64,000 bases of DNA. Origin: Ophiobolus disseminans. Lineage: Eukaryota > Ascomycota > Dothideomycetes > Pleosporales > Phaeosphaeriaceae. Shown here piece after piece: positions 22,491 through 34,310 of the stretch; positions within the stretch are counted from its first letter, which is position 1; each line of letters opens with the position of its first letter. Location: contig MU006243.1 in assembly GCA_010093685.1 (NCBI GenBank), forward strand, positions 8,360 to 72,359, written 5' to 3'. Under the pieces are notes generated by a model. That model did not search any database. It worked only from the letters and a program-made list of their open reading frames with translations, and had not been told where the DNA came from. The position numbers were made by a program, and so were the translations under genes.

Positions 22491-24133
22491 ATGGCACCCT
22501 CGAGGACAAGCCAGCGTGCACTGCTGATGAGCGCCATCTTGGGCCTCGCATCCGCCGTTGCCCTCCCCGAGAAGACGGCCGTACCCGCAAAGGTCGAGGT
22601 GCGCGCCCCTATCGTGACGCCCGCCGCGATTCGGTTCGACAGCCGGCACAGCTACCTGCAGAAGAAGGACATCATTAACGACATCAAAAGCGGCGTCAAC
22701 GGCATCGCGCAGTCGTGGGGGAGCAGAATCGGACAGGACCTGCCGAGCTTCTTCACCGAAGGTACGTGGCTTTCCCTTCCAAGACGGGCCGTTTTTGCTT
22801 GTCGAGGCTTGTGCTCATAGCGCATGCAGGTATTCCCGGCTGGTTCGAAGGCCTCCCCACGGGCACCCAGGTGCTCTCCAAGCTCGGCATCAACGACGGA
22901 GACCTGGCCGCGAAGCCCACCGAAGTCCTCAACGTGCCCCCCTACGCGAACTGGACCGAGCAGGGATGGAACGTCCGCTTCCACGGCAACGTCTACAAGT
23001 TCCCAGACATCTCGCAGAGCAAGGTGGATGACCTGGCAAACGTCTTCTTGATCGACACCGAGGTCAGCAAGCTGCCTCCGGACCAGCAGGCACAGGCCCG
23101 CAACCTCACCCGCTCCATCTTCATCGTCCAGCAGGGCGACCGCAATGTCTCCATGTCTTTGGAGCCTTCGCCGTCGCAAGGTGGTGATGGTGAGCCCGGC
23201 GGCGGCAACTCCATTGCTGCACCCGGTGGCGTCCAGAACTTCACTCTTCCCTACGAGACGACCGACCAGGGTGACTTCGACGTCTTCGTGCCCATCCAGC
23301 AGAACGGTCTGTTGCCCGGCACGGGCTCCAACACCAATGTTCAGCGCCTGAACGTCTACACCAACGGCACGCTGAGTGGCAATGCAACTGCTTTCCTCGT
23401 CCCCAATGAGGGCATCACCTTCATCTCGGACATCGACGACATTCTGCGCGTCACCAAGATCTACGATCCAAAGGAAGGCCTGCTGAACTCCTTCGCCCGT
23501 CCCTTCACCCCTTGGTTGAACATGCCTGATGTCTATCGAAATTGGTCCAGTACACTGCCCAACAACACCCACTTCCACTACTTGACCACCACTCCTGAGC
23601 AAGCCACCCGTCTCTACATGGACTTCATCTACAAAACCTACCCTGGAGGCTCTTTCGATACCCGACCCCTCAACTTCTCCGACGTGTCTGCCACTCTATC
23701 CATCCGCATGTTCCTCCTCAAGAAAGTCTTTGAAACGTTCCCTCAGCGCAAATTCGTCCTTGTGGCCGACACCTCCAACAGCGACGTCATGAAGGCCTAC
23801 CCGCAGCTTGCACATGACCACCCCAACCAAGTGCAGTGCATCCTCCTGCGCAATACCTCAGCTACCGATCCCGACATGTGGTTCCCATACAACACCGAAG
23901 GCTTCAAGGGGTTAAACAGCAAAATGTACATGTTTTTCCGCGAGCCGAATGACTTGCATGGTTTGGATATCAGCAACGGCCAGTGTTTGAATGCCACGAT
24001 TCCGCAGAACGTTACTTTTGATAGACAGACGGATGGAAAATTCAGGCTTGGTAGCGCTGGTGCTACGCTGCAGGGCAGTGCGACGGTCAGCTTCATCGTC
24101 GCGCTGGTCGCCACGATGGTTATGATCATGTGA
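22491..24133 (+). CDS. Secreted App1-like (DUF2183) domain protein, probably GPI-anchored
   Basis: Exons 22491-22761 and 22830-24133 with a 68-bp intron; 524 aa. The ATG at 22491 starts a signal peptide (LLMSAILGLASAVALP). The core resembles the catalytic domain of yeast App1, a phosphatidate phosphatase of the HAD type: ITFISDIDDILRVTKIYDP, LLNSFARPFTPW, then MFLLKKVFETFPQRKFVLVAD, as in the App1 C-half. The usual DxDxT motif reads DIDDI (residues 291-295), so Thr is replaced by Ile. Many NxT/S sites and a hydrophobic C-terminal tail after a Gly/Ala/Ser region (GSAGATLQGSATVSFIVALV) suggest an extracellular, GPI-anchored glycoprotein. Cytosolic App1 acts in actin patches, so this secreted branch must do something different; its substrate is unknown. 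Confidence 0.82.
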
Positions 24134-24949
24134 AGCTGAGAAGCTAGAAATGGTCGGTTGTTTGCTCTCCATTCTTATTACAAGTGTACATGTTTTATGA
24201 GTCTTTTGGTATTGTAATCGCATGACTTCGCTTGGTTTAGCGGCATGCCAGGGTTTCCTACATAGTTTTCCTGTTCATAGTGATAATTTGATTTCACTTT
24301 ATGGAGGTGGGTTATTTATATATGTCAGCGTGTTGTATCCTGTCGTCCCTGCTAGTAACGTGCCTGGCTTGTTCACTTCATCGTGGTTGCTTTGTATTGG
24401 TGGCGACGTTGCCATTTCTTCCTTACACTTGTACCGAGTCTTGCGTACCTCTTGCGTCGTTGCTGGATCCATCTTGTGCTATACTGTTAGATCTATGGTA
24501 TTGTCGGTGCGATGTGTTGCAAGCTCAGTGCTCAGCATATGATAGCTACACAAAGCGATGTTGACAGTTCCAGGATTCTCTGAATCGCGATCGTAACTCT
24601 ATTATGAGTCACGGTAGTTTGATACACTCGATTCAAGACAAGACGAAACGACCAGAGTGTCTTGCAGCACCCACGAAAGAGGGACAGTCACCAGGTTCGA
24701 GAAACATGTGGCACATTGAAGCGTTGCGTACAAGTGGTGACGACTGAGACATCTATGCTTGAGACCACACTCAGCCAAATTACTAGACTGTCCCACCTAT
24801 ACGCTTCGAATACACATAAGGCGATAGTTGCTAGTAGTAAAGCAGCAAAACGCAGAAGTAGCAGTACATCCTTTATCGTCGCTACAGAGCCAACATCTCA
24901 ACACATCGTACCATACCATCACCGAGGATACCAGACACCCACCGCCAAC
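24134..24949. other. Intergenic
   Basis: About 800 bp with T-rich and pyrimidine-rich stretches and no gene recognised. An in-frame ATG at 24662 would lengthen the following ORF by 96 codons, but that extension has no conserved features and was not used. Confidence 0.45.
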
Positions 24950-25465
24950 ATGTGTTGTTCAAAGCAAATCTTCTACAATCATTGCGACCACTGGTACCGA
25001 ACGCTGGCTGCTTGCTCACACCGACACCGCCATGAGCAGTGCTCCATGATCGTCCTTCCTGAGGTGGAATACGACGAGCTGTGCCCTGACTGCAGTGCCC
25101 CAGACACCCCAATTTTTACCTTCCAACCCCAGCTTAAAGACCTCACTCTCCGTGACCGCTTTCGAAAATCCAGCTCGGAAATCGATGTGTATCCCGAATT
25201 CGACATTGTCGACTATATTTTGGATGGCGGCTGTGAGTCGGAAACTACGAAATCACAAGAGGCACGCGAGCATGACGTTCCCAAGGACTTACTAAACCAT
25301 GATCAATACCGTATGAGCGGGTCTCGTCCTAATAAATCCCCGCGGCAGTCGCCGTTTGGGACGCGCCATCATTCCTGGTCAACTTCCGCGTCAAGCACAA
25401 CTTTGGTTGAGAACCAAGCAGATAAACTCGGTGATGAGAACCTTCCCAATGTCTCTACTGGCTAG
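24950..25465 (+). CDS. Hypothetical protein with Cys/His-rich N-terminus
   Basis: A single exon of 171 aa, starting MCCSKQIFYNHCDHWYRTL. The first 55 residues contain eight cysteines and several histidines (HCDH, ACSHRHRHEQC, LCPDCS) arranged like a small zinc-binding module. The remainder is polar and probably disordered, with KSPRQSPF and a Ser/Thr-rich end. I chose this ATG because the Cys-rich block begins there. I do not recognise the family. Short fungal proteins of this type are often specific to one class of fungi. Being an orphan ORF, it needs transcript support. Confidence 0.55.
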   Translation: MCCSKQIFYNHCDHWYRTLAACSHRHRHEQCSMIVLPEVEYDELCPDCSAPDTPIFTFQPQLKDLTLRDRFRKSSSEIDVYPEFDIVDYILDGGCESETTKSQEAREHDVPKDLLNHDQYRMSGSRPNKSPRQSPFGTRHHSWSTSASSTTLVENQADKLGDENLPNVSTG

Positions 25466-25849
25466 TTCTATCTCAGCATACATCACAGCTACCTGGAAGG
25501 TCTGTGACACATCCTTATTTGGTTTAGTAGGAACTCGGTGGCATGTTTATTGATCGAAATGGAGTTAGGCGATAGGTTAGAGTTTGATATACAAAGGACA
25601 ATAGATCGTTGCACGTAGCCCGTCATTATCGACAGAGTGATATTTGAGCAATTTGCTGTTGTTTTCCATCGTAGCATTCCACAACAGAAAATATTCAAAC
25701 GGAATCCAATTCCCGTTCAAAACAGTGATGCCATATTCCATTCAACCATATCTATCAACACCATATACGCCCATACCGCTATGCAATATCCATAATGCCC
25801 AAAGAACGAGAACGCTCAATCTCTGTGAGCAAGACTCCGGGTTACGCTA
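25466..25849. other. Intergenic between convergent genes
   Basis: About 380 bp, the shared 3' region of the Cys/His-rich gene and ATG26. Nothing else seen. Confidence 0.4.
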
Positions 25850-28800
25850 CTAAGCACCCCTTGACACTGTGCTCCCCAACGCCATCGAACTGCCACCGGT
25901 CACAGATGCATTCTGAGTATTTTGCATGACCGCTTGCTGGACCTCGGCGGCATAAGCCGAGTTACCAATCTCCTCATCCTCCTCTACTAGTGTCCAATCC
26001 TCCTCGAACTCGTCTGTCTGGTCGCCTTCTTGCTTGACGCGTTTCTTGATGAGCGAGCGGGCGCGGTCGAGTTCGCGGTAGATGGTTTGGATGGCGACTT
26101 GTGTGCCGTTATCCTGCGTCATGTTAATTGATGCTGTTTGTTAAGCATATTTTCATCGACTTACCTTGCGAATCTTCTGACCAAGAACCTTCGCCTTGAT
26201 GATCATGCGCTGGCTGTTGGTCGCCTCCCACAGCGCACGGCTGAACACGCTAGTGTTGACCTTCTTCAGATATATCCCTACTCCGAGGTCCTCTACACGT
26301 CCGGCAAAGAAGTACTGGTCGCCAAAGAAGGGCTTGATGATGGTAGGGATACCTGCTCGCAGGCTAGCTCCGGTGGTGCCCGATCCGCCATGGTGCACAG
26401 CAGCGTCCATCTGCCCAAACAGCCAGTCGTGAGGCGCGGACTGGATTTGGAAAATCTCTGGTGGCAGCGGCACCTCCACCTTTGATGCATCCTTAACCTC
26501 CAGACGATCGGACCAGCCTTTGGACAGCACGCAACGCACATCAGCTTTCAGCACCGAGTCCACAACAGTCTTCGTAAGAGCGGCGGGATCGTCAACGACT
26601 ATGGAACCAAAGCCCACGTATACAAGTTTCTTCTCGTCTTTGCGCGCCTGTGCAATGAAAGCTGTGAGCTCAGCAGGTGGTTCAAACTTGTCGCCTTCAT
26701 CCAGAAACCAGTAGCCGGTGACGCGGACCCAGTCAGGCCAGTCGAGTGGCGGAGGTACAACATGAGGGCTGAAGTTGTACAAGAATGGTCTTAAATCCAC
26801 CTGCATCCTGCTCAGAGAGGTGTTTTGTAGACCGAGCTCTGAACGACGCCACCTATTGATTTGGCCTGATGTCGCTAACCAGAACCCCGTGTTGATGAAA
26901 ACGTAAGAGTAGTTGTTGTATTGCCCGCCCAGTTTATTATCTAGCACTGTGAAAGCATGTGGGTAGGCTCGGGTGCGCGTCCAGGGCATTGTGAAAGCGC
27001 GAAAGTACGGAATCTCTAGAGCCTCCGCGACATGGATGCCAGCCATTGTACTCGGGCTTTCGATGAGCAAATCGGCGCCTTGGCAAGCTCGCCACGATGT
27101 GTGTAATACATCGTCAAGCCAGCCGCGGAATGTGGCATTGGCCTCTATTAAGAAACTCGGTGTGAACATGCCGTGCTCAACGCAGATTCGCATCAACTCA
27201 GCTGGATCACCGGCGACGGGAGCGAAGTCTATTCCATGCTTGCGAATCCATGGCTCGAATTCTGCATGTGTCGCAATGCGTGGCTTGTGACCCTCTTTCA
27301 GTAGCTCTTTGCAGAGAGCGATGTAAGGTTGGACATCGCCGCGGGAACCAATGGTAAGGCATACGATGTTTAACGGCTCACGTGGCTTGAAGTCAACGAA
27401 GGATGCCAATGGGTCGTCAAAAATGAGCGGGATCCGGTCATGCTCTGCAGCGCGTACAATTTCTGACATGTCGAGAGAACTCTGCGTGCCGGGGCCATTG
27501 CGCGCCTTTTGTAGGAGGTCATGCTCTACTTTGGTGGCTTCATCATCGCTATCGAGGCCAGAGGACGAAGATTCTCCATCTCCGAGATACTTGGTGTTCT
27601 CCAATATGCGAAGTACAGCGATGGCGCATTCATCGCGATACTCAGCCTTGGAAAACTCAAAGAACAACTCTTCGTGGCCTCTGATTACGATTGCTAAGCC
27701 GTGGTATCCCATACGGAATCCCCGCTCTTTGTTGACGTTCTCGATATCTTTCATTGGGAGAATTATCTGTCTTTGTGAGCAACTGAACATAGAAAGACGC
27801 GCAGGGAACGAACCTTGGTCTTGGACGTTGGCATCAGGCTGCGAAAGCAAATATACCGACCGCTAATGTAGATTTTGCCGTAGTTCGGGAGCACTCGTTG
27901 TAGTGAGGCGAAGAAGGATGACTGAAGCACCTCGGCTTCTGAGAATGCAAAGTGCTCGCGGAAGTTCACCGTTGCTCTCGCCGCGTCTTCTTCGTCTTCG
28001 AGTCCGTGAACCTGGTCGTGAGGCACAAGGCCATCGGCCGTGGTGTAGTGCTTGCGGCCTCCAGCTAGCATCCCTGAAACTTTCTCGTAGTAGCCCATTG
28101 ATTCTGCTGCGAGGAGATTTCCCATCTTCTTAGATCGCGTTCGGAGAAACCCTGCCAACCCTGACGCTTTGTGAAGTGGATATGAGGCAAGGTCTTGAAG
28201 GGCGGAAGACGAATTTGATAGTCGAGGCGTCTGGACAGGGTCTGTATCTTCTTCAACCTCTGGCGGAGCGTTGTTGATGCGAGCTGCAGGACGATCGTGT
28301 GATTTCAAATGCTTGCTCGCCCCGGAAGAGCGTGTTGTGTCCTGTGAATAGCGTGCCAAGTGCCCCGATTGCTCGGGAAGGGAAACAGTGGGTGAATTTG
28401 TGGTGGGCGGGCGAAATACGTCAGAGCGGTTCAAGATTTGAGAAGCGGAAGCGCTGCTCTCGTCCATTGACTGGACAGCGGCGGAAGATTCAGTGCCTGG
28501 CTCCAGTGAAAGAGTAGCGGATTCTGTATCTGTCGCCATTGGAGATAAGGGTGACCGGTCGGCTGCACGACCTCTTGTCTGTTTACCATTGTGACCGCCG
28601 CTAAAACTACGTCGCACTTCGTGACTGGGGCGGCGGAGTGAACGGCTAGCGTCCATACTGCGGCGCACATCCCAGCTCTTTCGAGGGGCATCAACACTCG
28701 AGCGCACGGATACATCACCCATACTTGACCTGCCAACATGTGGGGTGGGTAATGGTGAAAGGGTGGCCCGTACGTTTTCTGTGATGTGCGGCGTGTCACC

Positions 28801-30316
28801 AGCGCCAAGAGGCGAGGCAATGGAAGTGCGATGCTGTGGAAGTACCGAAGGCGTGCGAGTGGGTGCTGGGCTGTTCGACTGGCTCTCCGTAGCTTGGTGA
28901 TGCTCATTGTCGTTGATCATTATGCGCAAGACATTGAGTGCATCCTGACCTTTGTTGAAGAACGAGAAGAAGTACTGGCCGGCTTAGTCGTATTCTGCCT
29001 ACATATGGGGATAGTTGTATACATACCTCGTCAATGGCAAACGTCTCCCCATTGTCAACGACGCGAACCTTGACAGTCTTTGCGAGATCCATTATCGAAC
29101 TCTCATCTATCTCGATGACGTTCTGAATAGGAAGTGATATCTTGACGCTGTTGCCTTCGTTGTGCGTGCGAAAGATGACCTTTTGAATGGACTTCACCCA
29201 CTCTTTCGCACTGGCTGCGCTGTCGGCCTTGAACTGGTACTTCTTCTCGTCTGTCGTAACGAGGAAGGTATTTTCTTCTTCGCCCTTCTTGGTACTCCCC
29301 AGGGCTTCGGCCGAGATGGCATACTGTAGATTGATGCGGTTTCGCGGAAAGTAAAGCTCTGCTGGATTTGTGTAGTAAGACAGTACGTCTCCGCGTAGGA
29401 CGAACCAGTAGCGATTGTACTTGGAGCGGCCGCGCTTGAACATGTAGCCCGTCTTGCTGACGTCGTGATGCTTCTTCGGTATATATGCGTAAAAGCAGAT
29501 GTGCTTCTGGGTGATGTACATATATCCTTGCAGCAGAATGTTTTGAAGCAACCAGCAGGGATACTCTGATATGATCTCCTCGACTTGGTCAAACTCGAAG
29601 ATGTTTTGTATCCGCTTGGCGAGTGTGACGGGTTCGTTGCTCTTAGCTGCGCCAGCCGAGCTTCCGTGCCTACTCCTCCGACCAGAGTCTCCGCTCTTCT
29701 CGACATGTATCTCACCTCCGGGTGTTGTATTGGACTTTGTCAGTGGCGGCTGCTCGCCGGGTGGGATCGGAGAGGAGTTCGCGACGGCTCGAGGCGGCAG
29801 AAACTGAGACGAGGACATCTGGTCGGCATGCTGGCCCTCTGACCTGTTTTCCTTCCTACTGGCCGTTCTTAATCGCGGGAGCGCTCGTAGCAGCTTGTTC
29901 TCCGACAGCGCCCTCTTGTGCTTGCTTTGACCGGTCTTGTCGTCCTGGGCACCCTCTGCGGGCGCATGGAAGTCGTTGGCAGTGTTCAGCCGACTGATCC
30001 TTGCGGCGCCGTCCAGGCTGTGGTATGGCGTTTTCCTCTTGCCCTCGTCGTCGCTATCGCCCGAGTCCACCTCCGGCAACCGGCCGAGGTCGACCTGGGA
30101 CTGCTGCCCCGCGCGGGCTATCATGGAAAAGATGGACTGGTTCATCGCCTGGGTGTCGCTGTTCTTCGGCGCCGTCACGTCTTCGTGGGCATCGTCCCCG
30201 TCTCTGAAGCGGTCTGGCATATCCAGCGACATTCCGCGCGCTTGCTTTGACGTCGCTTTGCGCGTCTTGGTCAGCTTCCTGCTGCTCCTATCCCGTCCTC
30301 TGTCTTGTAATGCCAT
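25850..30316 (-). CDS. ATG26: Sterol 3-beta-glucosyltransferase Atg26 (UDP-glucose:sterol)
   Basis: Exons 29027-30316, 27814-28974, 26165-27766 and 25850-26113 with introns of 47-52 bp; 1438 aa, the usual size for filamentous fungi. The enzyme glucosylates ergosterol. In Komagataella and Colletotrichum it is also required for pexophagy; in baker's yeast it is not. Order: disordered N-terminus; first GRAM (FEFDQVEEIISEYPCWLLQN); PH domain (GYMFKRGRSKYNRYWFVLRG to SAKEWVKSIQKV); long Ser-rich linker; second GRAM (FREHFAFSEAEVLQSSFFAS to GRYICFRSLMPTS); then the glycosyltransferase (LNIVCLTIGSRGDVQPYIAL, about residue 950 on) with the nucleotide-sugar site HHGGSGTTGASLRAGIPTI. The GRAM and PH domains bind phosphoinositides at the phagophore. 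The C-terminus is acidic (EFEEDWTLVEEDEE). The vacuolar protease gene PEP4 lies next upstream on the same strand. Confidence 0.95.
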
Positions 30317-31007
30317 GGTGGCTGTGTAAGCGCGTCTCGGTGCCAAACGCTGGGAGGATATGCCGTGGTACTCGGGGATACAGGCGGAGGTGCTGCGGCG
30401 ACACACAAGGCCCACGTCGGAACTGCACGTCGTATTTGGGAGTTGGTATTACAGGCTGCAGCAGGCAGGCGAAAGTTTAGTCGTTACATGGTGAAGAATG
30501 CGTTCACAGACTACGCGCTGACACCGGGGCAAGAGCATGCATGCATCACGAGTTGTTTAGCGTTGCTCAGGCACATGCACCTCGACACGCGTGGGATGAT
30601 AAGGCTAGGCTGCCAGCTGCAACCTCACATGCTGTCGCCTCAACAAGTTCTTAGAGGCCGCCCAGAGTGGTCAACACACCGGTCTGCTTCCCATTCCTTC
30701 ACATCGGGCATTCCTCTGGCCTATACTTGGGTGTCTCTCATTTCAAGACACATGCAGCACGGAAGCTAAGCCCGGGATTGTGCGTCATCGCGCCATCTAT
30801 CGATAAAGCTTCAGGTAGTCAGTTCGCAACGAGCAACAATGGTCTTCATTTCAAGCATGTGATTGACGCTAATCTACATATTCGTGAACCCAAAGAACCA
30901 AAACCGGCGATCATATACAGCTTGAGTACAGTCTGTGCCAAATGCGTTGTCCTGTGACAACACTAATTCCACATATGCTATGCAGACAATCTGCAGCCAT
31001 GCTCCAC
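30317..31007. other. Intergenic between PEP4 and ATG26
   Basis: About 690 bp containing the PEP4 3' region and the ATG26 promoter/leader. No further gene, repeat or RNA seen. Confidence 0.5.
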
Positions 31008-32312
31008 TTACTTCGACTTGGCCAGGCCAACAGCGTTGTTGCCGACATCGTAGACCGAGTACCATTTCCTGAGGAAAGCATCGCCGAGGATGGCCAGAGG
31101 GCCCATGGGCTCGGGGAAGTCCATACCCATGAAAGAGGAGATACAAGATCCCTGAACCTCGAGTATATAGTCGAAGGCACTGATGGTGAAGTTGTGGCCG
31201 GTGAGCGTGAACGTGAGGTCGGGCAAACTGTCACGCTTGTCGCACTCAACGGTGTACTGGCCATTGAAACCCTTCTTAGCACCAATCTCCTTGTTCAGAA
31301 GCTCAGCAATGGTCGAAGGGAGAGCAATGAGAGATGTGCCGGTGTCAAGGATAACACCGGTGTTGTCCATCTCAGCGGTCTCCTTGCCGAATGTGATGGC
31401 GTCGAGGTCAACCTCCCAGTAGGCCTTGCGCCTAAGCGGGAGCTTGATGAGCTTGCCGCTGTAGTGGTTCTCGTCGATGCCACCGAAGGTAGCCTCAGAC
31501 TCCTGCTGCTCGTCGGTGTTGCCGAGGTAGAAGGCGAAGACAGGCTCGTCAAGCAGGCCCTGGTCGATCATGTTGTAGAAGGGTGGGACGACACCCTTGA
31601 CACTGATGGTGTCGTAGCCCAGGCCCATGATCCCGTCAAAGCGGCCGAAGGCAAAAGCGAGGCCAGGCTCGGATGTTGCCTCGGCAAAGTCCTGGTTCTT
31701 GACCTTGAGGTCGCCGATCTGGAAGACGTCGTTGGAGATGTATCCGCTTAGCTCACCGGAGCCGTAGCGGATCTCGAACGAGGTGCCGTTCTTCTTGTAT
31801 GTCGACGAAGACGAGGCGTCGTACTTGGTGTGGAGGTAGCATGCGATCGAGCTGCACTTGGATCCCGGCACCCAGAGGTTGGAGCTTCCGGTGTCGAGGA
31901 TGACCTTGAAGGTCTGTGGTGGCGTACCGAGGGAGATCTCGGAGAAGTCTGGCGTCAATCAGCAACTGTCGCAGAGCATGCATCTAGAGCAACGTACATT
32001 GGGCGTTGAGGAAGTTGGTGACGGGCACTAGGTGGGCGCCATCGGCAATGTAGGGCGCCTTGAACACCTGCTCGACCTGTGACTCGGCCTTGAAGGCACC
32101 CATGTACTTCTGCTGGATGGCCTTGGCCTGCTCCTGGATGTCGGAGTGTTTCTGCGCCTGTTAGAATCATTCCACCCAGTGGTGCGGCTGCTTCACCGGT
32201 GGTGACGGGGACTTACAAGCTGCTCGGACAAGGGCACCTTCTTCAGTGGCATGCGATGCATCCCGGCGGCGGCGCAGCCGACCGAGGCCGCGAGAACGAG
32301 CGCCGACTTCAT
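31008..32312 (-). CDS. PEP4: Vacuolar aspartic endopeptidase (proteinase A, saccharopepsin)
   Basis: Exons 32217-32312, 31998-32157 and 31008-31948, with introns of 59 and 49 bp; 398 aa. A signal peptide (SALVLAASVGCAAAG) and a basic propeptide (HRMPLKKVPL, YMGAFKAESQVEQVF) precede the mature pepsin fold. Both catalytic aspartates are present: Asp104 in VILDTGSSNLWVPG and Asp287 in VILDTGTSLIALP. Flap residues (EIRYGSGELSGY) and the family's end (AILGDAFLRKWYSVYDVGNN, AVGLAKSK) are intact. Two glycosylation sites match the vacuolar orthologues (KKNGTS and GHNFTIS). Pep4 activates other vacuolar hydrolases and degrades autophagic cargo. It differs from secreted pepsins by this propeptide and its short size. 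Confidence 0.95.
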
Positions 32313-32895
32313 GTTGGCGGGCGTTCAGAGAAAGACTTGATGGATGGAGGGTGTTGGTGAAGAGTGCGATGGAGAGGAGATGGGAGTGTGGAGAGAGATG
32401 GTTGGGGAGAGGATGAAGGTAAGCTGTGCTGTATGGAGGCTGGGGCTTGGGGGAGCTGCGACACGCTAGGCGCCCCAATGACGACGAGCATTGCCCTGGC
32501 CGAGCGGGTCGCAGCTGCCTAGAGGTGCGCGTGCGCGTCGCCCCGGCTTCTTGGCCGCTTTGACTGTTTGACGCATGCAGGAACACGCATCGGGCACCAT
32601 GAAACCGACGCTCTCACATATCGGCTCGCATTCACCACATCGCAAACCGAACTGCGCATGCATTTTGAAGCGATATACTCTTGGACTTGAGGTACTTGGG
32701 TGGATTGCTGAGCGGCCAGGCTAAAATGGGCGTGACGCAGAGCAGGTACAGGTACGGCCCGGAGAAGTGCATGTGGCAGCTTGCCAATGGGTCTCTGGCC
32801 TTTGTGAGAAAGGCGTTGCACCATCATCTAGACGTGTTCAACAATGTGATTATTCTATGGATAGTTCAGGCTCTACTAGCATACAAGAGTGTCTA
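32313..32895. other. Intergenic
   Basis: About 580 bp between the PEP4 start and the membrane-protein stop. The first 150 bp upstream of PEP4 are rich in CT/CTC on the coding strand, as is usual for fungal core promoters. No gene. Confidence 0.45.
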
Positions 32896-33857
32896 TCACA
32901 CAGTCGCATCTGGCTCGTCGGTGTACTGTGGACCCTGCGCCACGTGTGCTTCGTGCTCTCGTCTTGCCTTCTCGGTATCTGCAGCCCACAAAGCCGAGCT
33001 GGCTGCGGCCGTCATCAAGAAGAACATGCTGAATGGCGGCACCAGCTGCAGGAACAGGTAGACAGTGCCATACCAAGTGTACTGCCATCGACGTCTTGCC
33101 ACGAAACCATCGCGCTGCTTGCGGTCAAAGCCTAGGAGCTGGAAGTATCTCCAGTGCTGGAAGGGACCCGCGCGGAACCCGGTCAACAGGAGGAATATGG
33201 GCACTCCAACGTAAGGTATAAAGTTGACCGGTAGCAGGACGATGAACTCAGCGATCTGGCGGAACGAGAACGGGGCATATACAGATGAGCGCGTGGGCTT
33301 GCCGAGACGGCGCACAGGGTCGTTGAGCGAATCTTCGGTGACTGGACGGTGCTGGCGAACTAGGTCTTCGTAGCCTTTATAGATTAAGACCGCGTCGAAA
33401 ATGTCGACCTGAGACTCGTCCTGTACAAAGATTAGGATGGCCCATGTGTCTCCAAGGGGCTAATTTATACCACAAGAAATGACTCAAAGAGTAAAGCTAC
33501 CACGGCAGCCCCTTCTCCAAGAACGAGAAACGTCCCATTTACCCAAGCACTGCCACTATGCTGAAAGAGCTTGAGGAACAGCACTTGTGGTATATATGTC
33601 CAGACAAAGAGGTTCGTTATGATAAACAGGCTGAGAAGTACGGCTGGTAGCAAGCGGGCTTTCAGTAGCGGGTAGAGAAATGGATGGGCTATGAAAAATA
33701 CCACTCCCTGTTGCCTGTCAGCCATGTCGGAACATGTTTATGGACAACTTGCCTTGGGTAGGTATGAACAGGCGACCGCATTCTCCCATGTTGGCCGCAC
33801 TACGACCTGTGGTATGTTTCGAATCGCATTCTGGGCAGAAGGGCGTGGTTGTGCCAT
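32896..33857 (-). CDS. Rrt8/Lds-like, EI24-fold multi-pass membrane protein
   Basis: Exons 33753-33857, 33471-33707 and 32896-33420; 288 aa. The first intron (45 bp) uses a GC-AG boundary: the donor is AAG|GCAAGT, the canonical context for GC introns, and it joins the frame exactly as SYLPK-GVVFFIAHPF. The body has four to five hydrophobic segments: LLPAVLLSLFIITNLFVW, FLVLGEGAAVVALLFESFLV, IAEFIVLLPVNFIPYVGV, YLFLQLVPPFSMFFLMTAA. A loop HWRYFQLLGFDRKQRDGFVA is typical of fungal proteins related to yeast Rrt8, Lds1 and Lds2 and of the EI24 family. The yeast members sit on lipid droplets and help build the spore wall. A role in mould spores or lipid droplets is inference. Confidence 0.78.
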
Positions 33858-34310
33858 GCCGACGGTTGTGTTGTTGACAAGTCGGAGCAAGTGATGCTCG
33901 GAGCTGGAACGTACGATGACGCATGCGGAGTTGAGGCGGAGCTGCCTAATCGATAACGCGTAACACAGTTCTGTAGCCTTTTCATCTAGCCATAGCTCTT
34001 AACGAGGAAGCATTGAGATGTTCAGAAATACGCAAAAGTCGTGTATACAAACACAACTTCTTTGCATTCGTTGGGACCGTGCTTCGTTGATGCCAGTGGA
34101 CCTTTGCCTTGACGTTGCGTTCACACCGTGCCTAAGGTAGCGTGAAATCAACTCCAAGTATTCCGTCGGATAACATCTGTCGCCAACTCCCCTCACAATA
34201 TCTCACTACTTTTTCAAAGGCAGGAATCGCTTAAAACGAGGCGCCGTAAAGAAGAAGGCTAACTGCGCCTCTCGTACGCCTTACGCCCTTCCTGACTACC
34301 TTCATAATGC
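33858..34310. promoter_or_regulatory. Divergent intergenic region
   Basis: About 450 bp between the starts of the membrane-protein gene (minus) and the PLP-enzyme gene (plus). Both promoters should be here. No other feature recognised. Confidence 0.45.

Noticed and set aside
22652..23602. 316-codon minus-strand ORF
   Set aside because: It is a shadow of the App1-domain gene on the plus strand, which has signal peptide, conserved motifs and splice consistency.
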